A DNA stretch of 64,000 nt from positions 25,777,971-25,841,970 of the forward strand of contig NC_003070.9 in NCBI RefSeq assembly GCF_000001735.4, written 5' to 3'. Under the pieces are notes generated by a model. The model worked only from the letters and a program-made list of their open reading frames with translations. It made no database searches and was not told the DNA's origin. Made by a program: the position numbers and the translations under genes. Positions within the stretch are counted from its first letter, which is position 1, and each line of letters opens with the position of its first letter. Positions 23,901 through 38,935 of the stretch are shown piece by piece. Source of the stretch: Arabidopsis thaliana. Taxonomy: Eukaryota > Streptophyta > Magnoliopsida > Brassicales > Brassicaceae.

Positions 23901-26181
23901 ATATCAATGATCTTTACTCTTTTACACATCCCATTCCAATACTCTTAAGGACACCGTTTTGGTTAGGACAACATCTTTGCTCTTTTTCTTTTTCGTTCTT
24001 CTTCCTTTTTTATGCAATTATATATATTTACTCCTGTTTCATTTTCTTTTTGCTATTCTCTTCCCGTTTTTTTTTGTTGGTGTACATTTTGACTTGATTT
24101 TCAATGAATCCAAATGATCAAATGCTTATTTTGTTATCGTAAATTTCAACGTAATACCAAGGATATCTTTAAACCTAATTTGTATAACTAGAATTATCTT
24201 TCTATAATAAGTGGAAACACTAACCCAAAACCCAAATTTTGTGGTCGGACCAAATTAAGAAATTACCTTATAATATAGTATAGTTTATTCTTCAGCCCCT
24301 AGCTATATCTTCCAATCTTATTTTTTCTCGCATACCCAATAATACATCTATGTAAGACATGAAATAATACAAAAAACGATTTACTGTACTACACTCAATT
24401 AATCCATTTTATGATTTAACATTTTCTTTCTAAAACTGTTAGTCGATCTGAGAAAAAAAAGTTGCTATCTTATGTTACACACCATTGAAGAGCTTTAATT
24501 CTTTTAGAATATATATAGAAAGATTTGAACAGAGCGTCTGTTCAATAAATTGCAAATCTCGAATTGATGATGTTCACATATCACATGTGGCACAGTTATA
24601 AAAAAAAACGAATCAAATGTCTTTGGAGAAAAGAGAACATGTTAGCAACTTAGGATAATAAGTCACGGACATCTCCACAAGTAAATCCATTTTTCTCCTT
24701 GGAATAAATAGAATCCTTATCGTTAATGCACTATGGTTTTGTCCTAGATACAACAAAGTATAAAAGACTGGTCCTGATTGTTCATAATTTCATTTGCTTT
24801 TGTGTTAAATGTGTTATGCGTATCTTTTCAAATTTAAACCATAACCATAAAAATTTCAGAAAAACCCTATTGCCTATTGTAAATTGCACACCAGGGAAAA
24901 CGGAAGAAGAATATTTCATTTGCATAAATCAATGTTGTTTTTATATATATATATATATATTTTAAAAAAATGTTGTTTATATTTTTTAGAAAATAGTTAT
25001 TAAAATTAAAGATGTTCAGCATTTAAAAATTAATTTTAGAATATATATTTTCCACATATAAACGCAAACACATAATTTTAAATAATTGAGACCCTGCCAT
25101 CTACAACCAAATCCCATTTTTGATAATATCTACAAGACTACAACTTTAAGATCCTCCACAACCAAATTTGAAACAATTTGATAAAATCCCATTTTTTATC
25201 ATGAGAAATTTGTAGCATGTTCTAATGAGTGTTACCTATATGTTAGGTTAAACTACCAAATATTGATGGTGGTCTAAATTTGTTCAACACTAGAATGAAG
25301 ATCCATGTTATCTCGCCTATATAGAAATATGTATATGTAGTCGTCTGAAATATTTAAAAATTTCACATTATTATATTTTGGTTTCTATTTTTGATTTCTT
25401 AAAAACTTAATTTTTTGTGTGTTAATTCCATCCAATATACAAAAGAAAAACTAAGTTGCAGATGAAAGAAAATGAATCAACACAAGCGTAGACAATGGAC
25501 CACACATACACACGCACAAAGGCAAATAAAGACAAGGTAAAAGAAGAAAGAAAAAGAGAGCAAGTAAGACCAAAAATGGAAAAAGAAAACAAAAAAGAAA
25601 GAGATAAGAAAAACTTTGCCCTTTGGCATAGAAATGGAGAGGGCAAAGAGAGGAGCCCAATAGGCTAGTGTCCAACACATGCCATTACCTACAAAACCTT
25701 ACCTGTCCCTTATAATTAGCTATCTTCTACCTCTAACCAACTTTTTAAGTACTATTATCCATACATACGTACATTAGTACATGCACATAAGTCACGTAAC
25801 AACACTATTAATATACATAAACGACGTCACTATGTTATTATATTATGTCTTAATGGAATTATCAAACATCATTAGTTTAGTCACAATATTATAACAGCTA
25901 TTGGCTCAATAAACTGCGTTAATGGATACAAATACAATCAATCATTCAAGATATTTTACGTACCAGTTATCGTTTACTTTTTTTGATATTTTTTTTAATC
26001 ATTTTTTTTTCTTTTTAAAATAGTAAATTCATATCGTTTAATTAATATCGTTTTTTAACCGTTTTAAAATAGTAATTTAGTGAGAAATGAGATTATAGGT
26101 TTGGAACAGAGAAAATTCATATTTTATTTTAAAGATCTACAAAAATTTTATTCGATTTTACGGTTTTTGTAGGTCTTCGAT
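20901..26181. other. Long AT-rich intergenic region, no gene recognised
   Basis: About 5.3 kb without a credible ORF, splice-supported gene, tRNA or obvious transposase remnant. It holds a TA microsatellite near 24941-24962. A short pair of similar phrases (TTGATGTTGACGTGGAAATGA / TTGACGTTAACGTGAATGA) lies around 23060-23110. A purine-rich block lies at 25450-25650. It separates the divergent genes ALA9 and TADA. Confidence 0.6.
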
Positions 26182-26289
26182 TTTGGAAAACAGAAAATTT
26201 GTTTCTTGTAAATTTGGTTATAGAATTATTCAAAGGAAAAAAAAATTGTATAACCAAATTTACAAGAAACAAATTTTCTGTTTTCCAAA
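26182..26289. repeat. Perfect 41-bp inverted repeat upstream of TADA
   Basis: The left arm 26182-26222 and the right arm 26249-26289 are exact reverse complements over 41 bp, with a 26-nt A-rich loop. The complementarity stops abruptly on the outer side. It is 288 bp upstream of the TADA start codon. It could be a young miRNA-like or siRNA hairpin, a recent inverted duplication, or a small MITE. No target is known to me. Confidence 0.9.
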
Positions 26290-26315
26290 CATAGCTAAAC
26301 GAGTTTATCTGAAGA

Positions 26316-26339
26316 AGCCCAACATCTTATACAGGCCCA
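26316..26339. promoter_or_regulatory. Two site II elements in the TADA promoter
   Basis: AGCCCA at 26316-26321 and GGCCCA at 26334-26339, about 240 bp before the TADA ATG. Such TCP-bound elements are typical of organelle translation and housekeeping genes, which fits a chloroplast tRNA-editing enzyme. Confidence 0.5.
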
Positions 26340-26576
26340 ATCTTAATCTCGAACTCGGTCAAATCAATTTTACCAACTCAATCAAACCGGACCGGTTTAT
26401 TTTACGACTCGCTCTTGTCTTGTCTTCTTCCTCTGCAAATCCAACACACAATTTCATATTCATCTCCAATGTTAAATCTCATCGAAGATCACAATAATGG
26501 TTCCCTTCGTTTCAAAATGAAATTTCAATAGATTCTTCTATGTTTGAAACAAGGTACCTCTTCTAATTCAACAAAA

Positions 26577-30850
<4,274 letters not shown>

Positions 30851-31327
30851 AACAACTTTTGCATCTGATCTGTTCAAAATTGTATATTTTTTCTGTCCAT
30901 TGTCATTTGGTAAAATCTGAATACCAGGTTGGTTCATTGTAATGCCATTGATTGTAGCGTACGCATAATTTCTATATGAACACATGTTTTGCTTTAATTT
31001 TTGTTTATAACCAAACCTCTCTTGATAGTGATCTAGACTCTTTACCAGTTTTAGGTCCGAAGGAAGTATTGGCCCCATTTAGTTGATGATTAACACGTTT
31101 TATTAAAAGCGCTGATTATTATTTGGGTCAGTTATTTGATAAGTACGTACTAATGGCCTGGCATTAGAAGCAACGTAGCATTCTGATGAAGACTGGATCT
31201 CTTAAACCACCTAACTCATCGTTGCACCAAACTTTTTCATTCATACTTGAAGAGATCTCAATATCTCACAGCTTTTTATATGCACAATACTTTACCAATT
31301 GTTTCTTGTAGCTTCCTCCACAACACA
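30851..31327. other. TADA 3' UTR and AGP19 promoter
   Basis: A 477-bp gap. The first about 150 bp are AT-rich 3' UTR. No ORF of interest. No strong core element is obvious before the AGP19 start. Confidence 0.6.
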
Positions 31328-32160
31328 ATGGAATCAAATTCAATCATTTGGTCTCTTCTTTTGGCTTCTGCTCTCATCTCTTCCTTTAGTGTAAATGCAC
31401 AAGGACCTGCTGCTTCACCAGTAACCTCCACAACCACTGCTCCGCCTCCAACAACTGCTGCTCCTCCAACCACTGCTGCTCCGCCTCCAACTACCACTAC
31501 TCCACCCGTTTCAGCTGCGCAGCCACCAGCATCTCCGGTTACACCTCCACCAGCAGTTACTCCAACTTCACCACCAGCTCCAAAAGTTGCACCAGTAATC
31601 AGCCCCGCAACTCCGCCTCCACAACCACCACAAAGCCCGCCCGCTTCAGCTCCAACCGTCTCACCACCACCTGTATCACCACCACCAGCACCGACGTCTC
31701 CCCCACCCACACCAGCTTCACCACCACCTGCACCAGCTTCTCCACCTCCTGCACCAGCTTCACCGCCACCTGCACCAGTTTCCCCACCCCCTGTACAAGC
31801 GCCATCACCAATAAGTTTACCACCAGCTCCAGCACCGGCTCCTACCAAGCACAAGAGAAAGCACAAACACAAAAGGCATCACCATGCCCCAGCTCCAGCA
31901 CCAATTCCCCCAAGCCCTCCATCTCCTCCAGTTCTAACAGATCCACAGGACACGGCTCCAGCACCATCACCAAACACGGTAACAATTCAATACTAAACAG
32001 CAATCTCCCCAATCACTGCCATGCTTATATGATTCTAACCTTCTTTTATTTTTCTGGTTTACAGAATGGAGGAAATGCCTTAAATCAGCTTAAAGGAAGA
32101 GCAGTAATGTGGCTCAATACTGGACTAGTAATCCTCTTTCTACTTGCTATGACAGCCTAA
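31328..32160 (+). CDS. AGP19: Lysine-rich classical arabinogalactan protein AGP19
   Basis: Exon 1 (31328-31978) and exon 2 (32065-32160) encode 248 residues. Residues 1-24 form a signal peptide (hydrophobic IIWSLLLASALISS, cleavage near VNA/Q). The mature part is Ala/Pro/Ser/Thr-rich with AP, SP and TP dipeptides for Hyp O-glycosylation, and SPPPAPA-type repeats. It is interrupted by a basic segment KHKRKHKHKRHHH near residues 175-190, the hallmark of the Lys-rich AGP subgroup. Exon 2 encodes NGGNALNQ followed by a hydrophobic C-terminus (LNTGLVILFLLAMTA), which is a GPI-anchor signal. It therefore acts at the plasma membrane/cell-wall interface; AGP19 is associated with cell division and expansion. 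Upstream non-ATG codons extend the frame but are not used. Confidence 0.95.
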
Positions 32161-32350
32161 AACTTCTCTCCCTCTCATAATATCACAGATGTATCGACTC
32201 GAACAGCTACATTTTTTCCCATGTATACCAATACATTGATTCAAAATAATACATTCTTTTGTATTCTTTGCGGAATATAGCTTACTTCTTCTCATTTCAT
32301 AAAAGAACACATCTGAGAAAAAAGAACAAAACTTGATTCAACGTAGCTAA

Positions 32351-33158
32351 TCAAACGTGATCGGTACCCAAATCCTTGGAGGTTTCCCGGAAATCATACT
32401 CAACAATGAGACCAAGATTGTCAACCAGTTTATGATGCTTTAGACACCCTGCACACTGCCAAAGGAAAAAAGAAAGAGCAATCAATCAACCAAATCATCT
32501 CTCTTGGACAATCAAGCAAACATGTGGTATGCGCAAGGGAAACAGAATCAAAGACTTACTTGAACAAAGACAAGGCCCTTTTCATAGGCATGCCTATTGA
32601 TAAGCCGCTTAGTTCTTTCTCCACATGAATTGCAAGTAAATTCCACTTGCAAACTTCTTCTCGGTAGCTTAATATCTATAGAAGCTACCTGTCCCAGAAC
32701 AACAATAAAATACCAAATTTTCAGCGAGAAGACTCAATCACCATAAAAAGAACTAATTTCATTAATACCTCTGCGGAATCATTTGATTCTTCATCTGGGT
32801 TTAACTTAGAATCATCAGCGAGTGATCCAAAAACAGAAAAAGAACGATTCCTTTGCTTTGGTGTTACTACCTCTATCACACGAGTAGTTTTCGACCTAGA
32901 GAAACAACAAAAGGAAACGTCTTTCGGAGATTGTAGAGTGAGGAAGAAGAAATGAGAAGAGACCCATGAAAGGAAACGTGAAGGAGAAGAGATATAAGCT
33001 TAGGACCTGTGTAGAGCCGATATAGGGTTTTGCTGCTTGTAAAATGGACGAGGAGGCTTGTAGAAAGAAGCTGAGAAGTGAAAATTGATTGGCTTTGTGT
33101 TTACCGGAGAATAGATTGGAGCCAAAACCGGAGACCAACCGGCGGCAGTATTCGCCAT
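32351..33158 (-). CDS. DNL-type (Zim17/Tim15) zinc-finger protein, organellar
   Basis: Four minus-strand exons (33158-33007, 32895-32769, 32688-32560, 32455-32351) give 170 residues. The N-terminal 50-60 residues (MANTAAGWSPVLAP ... SALHRS) are Ser/Pro/Lys-rich and acid-poor, like a plastid or mitochondrial transit peptide. The domain has two CxxC knuckles, CNSCGERT and CAGCLKHH, and the diagnostic DNL tripeptide within LVDNLGL. Relatives (Zim17/Hep1) keep organellar Hsp70 soluble. Whether this member acts in chloroplast or mitochondrion cannot be read from the sequence. It matches the gene annotated as Zim17-type (At1g68730). The short 3' exon would be missed without splice analysis. Confidence 0.92.
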
Positions 33159-33827
33159 GTTTTCCGTCCTTGTCTCTCTGTATTGACTGGATTGTTGGAG
33201 CCAAACTAAGTAAATGGTAGATACTATGTTTCGGGTAAAAATTAAGAGATAAAGGTAAAATATATATATATATTGAATATATAAACACATATTCTTTTTA
33301 TTTATGGATATATTTCTTTTTCCAATAGGGTTCATAATTTTTCTATTTTTTTGCTTATAAATTTAATAAAAAATTTAACTTGATACTTGGCAAAATTCAA
33401 TGTTTTATTTAACATGTATCGTGATTATATAAGATAACAACTTTTAAAAAATCCAACTTTATATAATAGGATATTAATACTGTGATTTGTAGTTGATGAA
33501 AGAAGACAATAATCAGAAAAATCGTAACTTAAAAATTGTTTTTTAGAAAAAGTCGTGAAATCTATAGTTAATTAAACCACTTGATTTGTTTGTTTTAATC
33601 TTTAGTTAAAAATTTTTGTTTTTTGTTTGACTTATTGTTTATCTTGCTACATTTTCTATTATGTTTTTTTTTTTCATTTGCATTTATGATCTTCGTATAT
33701 GTTTTGACCACTTGTAGTCAACTTTCACTTTAATTAATTTTGAGAGATCTTTTCTACATGTGTCACTCATTCTGATCTTTAGCCAGTTTCAGAATCTAAT
33801 TTTCTTTTCTACTTTTATAGTTAGTAC
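33159..33827. other. AT-rich spacer between the DNL gene and defensin-like gene
   Basis: Contains the DNL gene leader, a TA-rich stretch near 33259-33275 and A/T-rich low-complexity DNA. No gene seen. Confidence 0.6.
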
Positions 33828-34291
33828 ATGCATCTAATTTCTTATATATACCGTATTCATGTGTATATACATAACGAACCAACACACCCATCACTTTTAA
33901 TTGAAGTTTTCATTTCGATTATATCATCAAAGATCTCTAAAACTCCCGTTCTTGCTATCTTCATGCGTCCTCGTTCTAGGTTTGATTCACACTTTCACAT
34001 ATTATATCATTAATATTTTAAACTAAGAATCCACATTACGTATATTCAAATATCTTCTCTTTTATTTGATAATTTTCTTTAACTCGTTGCCTTAACAAAA
34101 ATATTTATATTAGGGCTGGTGATAAATTTATGTCACAAGGACAAGAACTGTGTCATGAATATTTTCAATTAACAGCACCATGTGAAAAGCAACCATGTAT
34201 TGATATGTGTAGTTCGAAGTACAAGACTGGAAAAGGCGTTTGCGGGCCAGCGGTACATCAATGCTTCTGCACTTTTAGTTGCACAGTTTAA
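33828..34291 (+). CDS. Defensin-like (DEFL) cysteine-rich peptide, start uncertain
   Basis: Exon 2 (34114-34291) is strongly supported: 8 Cys with spacing C-x9-C-x4-C-x3-C-x10-C-x6-C-x1-C-x3-C, matching the CS-alpha-beta fold (CxxxC and CxC pair), ending FSCTV-stop. A good acceptor (TATATTAG) precedes it. It joins in phase to an exon ending at 33979 (donor AG/GTTTGA), giving up to 109 residues from the ATG at 33828, or far fewer from the in-frame ATG at 33963. Odd: the exon-1 reading frame lacks a convincing signal peptide. A hydrophobic stretch (LPFLLSSCVLVLG) lies in the +1 frame instead, but without an ATG, and leads out of phase. Either exon 1 is different from my model or the gene is decaying by frameshift. 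Secreted antimicrobial or signalling role by family only. Confidence 0.5.
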
Positions 34292-34764
34292 TTTTTATGT
34301 TCCTCTTTATAAACTATTCTCAATTCTAATGAAGAATAATATTTTCTAGAATTTATGTGCATGTGAATTATGATTTCAATTATTCGACAGAAACTATAAA
34401 TTAGTAGTATTTCTAATTCATATGTCGAATCTCGATTGATTGGTTGCGAGATGAGTAAGGCTTACGATCGAGTAGGTTGGGACTATATTAGCTCAAAACA
34501 TGGCGATTGTTGATGTAAAGATATAACTCTTTTAGTTTGTTTTTTTCCTTCAATGTTTTGGTGATGAACGATGGGAAAACAAATGGGAGAATTCTTTAGT
34601 TACATCAATTTCTGAACAAGAATAATATTAATTTTGAAGATTCTTGATCACTGATCACAAAATATGGTTGATCAAGAAAGAACAAATCCTTCCCCCTTCT
34701 TTTTCTTCTCTTGTTCTTTCAAATCTGACGAAGCAAACAATATATGATGATCGACCAGATCAGA
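34292..34764. other. Short convergent spacer before PHO1;H1
   Basis: The 3' regions of the defensin-like gene (+) and PHO1;H1 (-) face each other. No ORF or repeat of note. Confidence 0.6.
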
Positions 34765-37700
34765 TTAGTCTTCTTCATCCACTTCTCTGAAAGGAAGCGG
34801 CACTGTCTTTACAGCGCGAAATTTCCCTGCATTATTTAGATGCTCATTCTCCAATCTGCATATGTTTTGTATTTTGTCCACACAAGTATCAGTATATATC
34901 CTGAATCTGATTCCAAATAAGATTCTTAAAGGGAGATTAATTTTACCGGTAAAAGTTCCATTGTCCTCTTCTGATGACTTCAAGAGCAGCCAAGAACAAT
35001 CCTGTGACTCTGTAATCCACATGCTCAAAACTTGAGTGCAAAACTGTTTGTAGCCATGCCAACCTCAGAACAAGATTTAGAACCTACAAAAGAAATCAGA
35101 ATGAATCGCGGAGCATAAGTATGAGAAAAATTGAAGAGGAGAATCAAATTGTTCTCACTAGTTTTGTTTTCTTTGTTCATTTTCTTGTTGAGATTTTTGG
35201 ATATAAGATTTGGGTTTGTACCATAGAGAAGTAGTAAATAGATTTTTGGCGAAGCATGAGTTGGTTCCTAAGCCAAGGGTTGTTGGAGTTATGTTGAAGT
35301 AAACCCCAATCTTTTACAAAGTCCCAATACAATTGGTAAATTGTAGCTACACTTGACATAGCCACCACAAGACAGAGCCAACCAAGGCTCCTCTCCTTTT
35401 CGTAAGCCACTTTTGTTCCAGCGGCTAACATAGCTGAAACGTACTTCCCTAGGTTCACTAGGTGGCTCGTTTCACCTTCATCAAACCACCTCCTTGCACA
35501 CTGTTTCAAAATCATATTTCAGTATTTTCTCCCTAACTTGCAAGAGAAGAAACAGTAACTTGGGGAAGAAAGAATGATGTTTAGTGTTTTTTAATTTACC
35601 TGCATTGCTCTCCAGTAGTATGGGAGGAAGGAAACAGCATATGCGAGATCTCTGTAGTATTTGACTCTCATACAATATTCATAGTCCTGTGTTGCATAGC
35701 TACCGGTTATATAGTAGCAGGCGATGTATTCTAGGTTCCTTAGCATCGGTACCTGCGAAAGTAGAGTTAGCCCATTGTCAAAGATAAGATTTTGATTCAG
35801 GGTCTATGGAATGAATCAATTTTTTTTTGTTTACTCTGTTTTAGTCTATGGAAATGTAATTTATGGTATTACCTGACTACAAAGTTGATCAGCCATGAAG
35901 AAATCGAGCATCACAACTTTGTAAAGAGGTGAAAAAACTATGTTTCTAATGACTGATATAAGCCTGTAACGGCTCGATTTGTAAAATATGTTCAAGGGAC
36001 AAATCAGTATCAGCAAGAAACCCTGTAAAAAAAAAGCAAACAGATTAAGTATACAAATTTTACTAAAGAATAAAAAAACACTTGATGAAGAGTGACTATT
36101 GTTTGGTAAATAATTACCAGTAGTAGAAGGCCAGGGATCACTTGAACTTGTCGAAAGGAGTAACCTTTTTCCAGAAGTGATAGATGAACAAACATGACAC
36201 CGGCTATCGCAGACATTGAAGCAGTACATATCAAGAAAACATCTCTGTACTTGAGCTCATTTTTTGACCCGAGTTCGAAGATGAAACTATAGTTTATCCT
36301 CGCTTTTCGCCACATAAATATGTTGCAACCGTATAAGAATAAGTGCAAAAACAAGAGTCCAAACATGCTGCAGAACACATGAAAATTTGCCATTAGCTTC
36401 TATTGAATAAATATCTCCTATTTATAGATTACCATTAATCATAAAATTTTATCAGTGCTTTTAATTAGATCACTCGCCTAAGTACAGGATAAGCAGTTTC
36501 CATGTAGAAAGTGTTCGCAGAGTGTTGTCTATACATTCCAGTGAGATGAGCCACAATGATATAGCCAGCAAGAAGAGCAACAAAGCAACCAGTGAAAAGA
36601 CCTGATTAGAGATTAAATATTAGGACAGATTTGATTAAAATCTCCAAAGATTCTTTAGCAGACAAAAGATCATATTATGCAACAGAGATTATAACACAAT
36701 GTGATGCTCTTAGTTGTCCACCCAACACTCAAAGATTAAAGGTTACATTGTGGAATCCTAATGTGTATGTGTGTGATGGGGTCCAAAGGCTTTTATTTTT
36801 TTTGTTGGTCTGAAAAAGATTTTGTGTATGCAAGTGCACATAAAAATGTCATAGCAACAGGTAAATACTTTTTAAAAAGAATAAAGCAATAAAAATCTTA
36901 CCAATGAAGAAGGTGACAGAGTGAGACTCTTTACGGTGGTGCGGTTTCAGATATTTCATCGCCTTTCTGCGATTTTCTCCTGCCAAGTGCTTGATGAACC
37001 ATTCCTCAACTTCATCTGATAGAATCATCACCTGTCATATCCCAAAACAATAATGAAAAACTATTTTGTCTCTTTCCATATTGCTTAGCATATTAAAGTG
37101 ACAAGACAAGACTGTAGGTATCGATTTTCCGCTTACACAAACTTGAAAGACAAAAATCTTAAGTAGATTTTTTTTTAGTTACCTTGTCTGAAATATTGAA
37201 GTAAGAACTTTCCACCACTTTGAGGTAAATTGGAAGGATTTGTTTTCCAGTTACCTGAAAGATAAAAGGGCTGGTTTTAAAATCGAATATCGAAAAAAAA
37301 ACTTTATAGAAACTCTGCTTGAATTGCTCTGATTTAATACTAACCTTATCGAACTTTTTGAGAATGTTCATGAAGGCTAATATGTTCAAGTTTCTGTAAG
37401 TTTTGAGATAATTTAGCCCTTTAAAGAGTTCTGTCAAAGCTCCTTTTATCATCTTCTCGGCGTGGCTTAGTTTTTTCTTGCTGATCTGCAGCTTATTTCC
37501 TCCATCTGGACCATTTTTCTTCGATGAAGACTGGTTTATCAAGTAACTGATAGCTGAGAATGTACGAGAAGGATTTGTCAATGGAATCTTGATCTTCACA
37601 TTCTTCCCTTGGCAGCTGAAAACACGACTAGAAACCGTGGTCAGCTTCGAGTCCTCGTTGTTAGCTTTGATCGGTTCTTCTGATCCCAGAGACTCCAATG

Positions 37701-38604
37701 CTTCTTCCCCATTATCCTCCAAATTATCTAAGCAAGATACCTGAAGTTGCATTTCCTCGGTTCTGCCCCTAACAGAGTCGTACTCTGTATTCAGAAACAG
37801 AGCAAATAGTTATAGCCAATTCTTAAAAAATCATTCATTTAAACAAAGAGATTAAATAAACATAAAAACACTAGTCTGATTAAATAACATAAAAACACTA
37901 GTCTTTCTTTTTTTGTGTTTAAAGGTCTACTTTATTAATCAAGCAAGTCTTTATATATATATTTTTAATAAAATCTTTTTATTACCGCAAGAGATGGTGC
38001 ATGATATGGAATCGTCTTCTTTTGATTCTTGAGTAGACTCTCCATTGGCTTGCTTTTGTTTGAAAGCATCTTTGAGCTCAATGAGTATATCCATTTGCTT
38101 CTTTAAACACTCTCCTCTCTCCAAGAACTCTTTCTCCTTTGTCTTGTAGAACTGATTCACTTTGTTAAGCTGCATGTCCAGACATGCGAAGAACTCTTTC
38201 GCAGCATCAGTGTCATCAGCAATCTTCTCCAGAAGTTCCGTTTCATACACGTCATTGTTACTTCCAGAAGAAGCAAGCTTCTTATGAACCTGTTTAAAAA
38301 GCATCAAAACCATTAACACAACAAACCCATGAATAGTTGATAAATAAAAGTCACAAAGGCTCAAGTTTATTTTTAGTACTTGGATGACACGAGATTGTTC
38401 CCGCCCCTTATTACCGAAAATGGAAAGCCTTCCTAAAGAGGACTTAACGGTTTTGATGAGAGAAGTTTCTGTGTGCTTCTTCTCAACTCCATTGGTGAAC
38501 AAATGGATTTTCTTGAGGTCTTTCTTGAGCTGAGAGTAATCAACGAAGGCGTCTTTCCATTCGGGCACAAGCTGCCCCTCGAATTGCTTTGTGAACTTGA
38601 CCAT
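34765..38604 (-). CDS. PHO1-H1: SPX-EXS phosphate transporter PHO1;H1
   Basis: Twelve minus-strand exons: 38604-38380, 38289-37986, 37784-37345, 37254-37183, 37031-36902, 36601-36478, 36367-36118, 36022-35873, 35752-35600, 35500-35222, 35083-34947, 34855-34765. Together they give 784 residues. The N-terminus ([17 protein letters not shown]) opens the SPX domain, which senses inositol pyrophosphates and spans about 1-340. Several membrane helices follow (for example [20 protein letters not shown] and [14 protein letters not shown]). The C-terminal EXS domain contains [11 protein letters not shown] (from 616) and ends in an acidic REVDEED tail. PHO1 and PHO1;H1 load phosphate into root xylem. 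Intron 6 has a GC donor (see findings). Intron 2 carries a small tandem duplication. A P1BS-like site lies 325 bp upstream. Confidence 0.95.
37852..37905. repeat. Tandem ~27-bp duplication in PHO1;H1 intron 2
   Basis: Two copies of GATTAAATA(A)ACATAAAAACACTAGTCT lie side by side and differ by one indel. They are intronic and likely result from slippage. Confidence 0.8.
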
Positions 38605-38927
38605 AGCGTTTTCTCTTTTAAGTCCTTAAACTCAAAAACTCAAAAGAGAAAATGATCAAGAAGAGAGTGTGTTTGTTTTGTGAGTGTAGGGCAAGAGAGG
38701 AGGATGAGATTTGTTTTATAGTGGACAAAAGCAAAGGCAGAGAAAAAAAGAAGAATATATTTGACTGGATTGCTTACTCCTACTGACGATGCCTCACAAA
38801 GCACATTCTCAAATATCCTTCTTGAAACCTAATTTCATGTACTAATTTTTATCCTATGCTCCTTCCACTTGTGCTTTTGGGAGAGGTAAATCTTGTCTCG
38901 TGTGGGACCGTCCTGATTCTCGCCAGT
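38605..38927. other. PHO1;H1 leader and proximal promoter
   Basis: CT/GA-rich leader directly upstream of the ATG, then AT-rich sequence up to the P1BS-like site. No coding sequence. Confidence 0.6.
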
Positions 38928-38935
38928 GTATATCC
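38928..38935. promoter_or_regulatory. P1BS-like site (GTATATCC) upstream of PHO1;H1
   Basis: GTATATCC fits GNATATNC, about 325 bp from the start codon on the promoter side. PHO1;H1 induction by phosphate starvation is known to depend on PHR1, so this is the likely site. Seen: the motif and its position. Inferred: use in vivo. Confidence 0.5.

Noticed and set aside
25422..25690. Purine-rich block with a short inverted repeat (CTTTGCCCT ... AGGGCAAAG) slightly like miR399 wording (TGCCAAAGG)
   Set aside because: The stem is only about 9 bp and the sequence does not match a known mature miRNA; too weak to call a MIR gene.
26183..26497. 104-codon ORF upstream of TADA
   Set aside because: Runs through the inverted repeat and promoter elements; no domain, likely chance.
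31276..31872. 198-codon antisense Gly-rich ORF opposite AGP19
   Set aside because: Mirror of CCA/CCT proline codons giving GGT/GGA glycine codons; not a gene.
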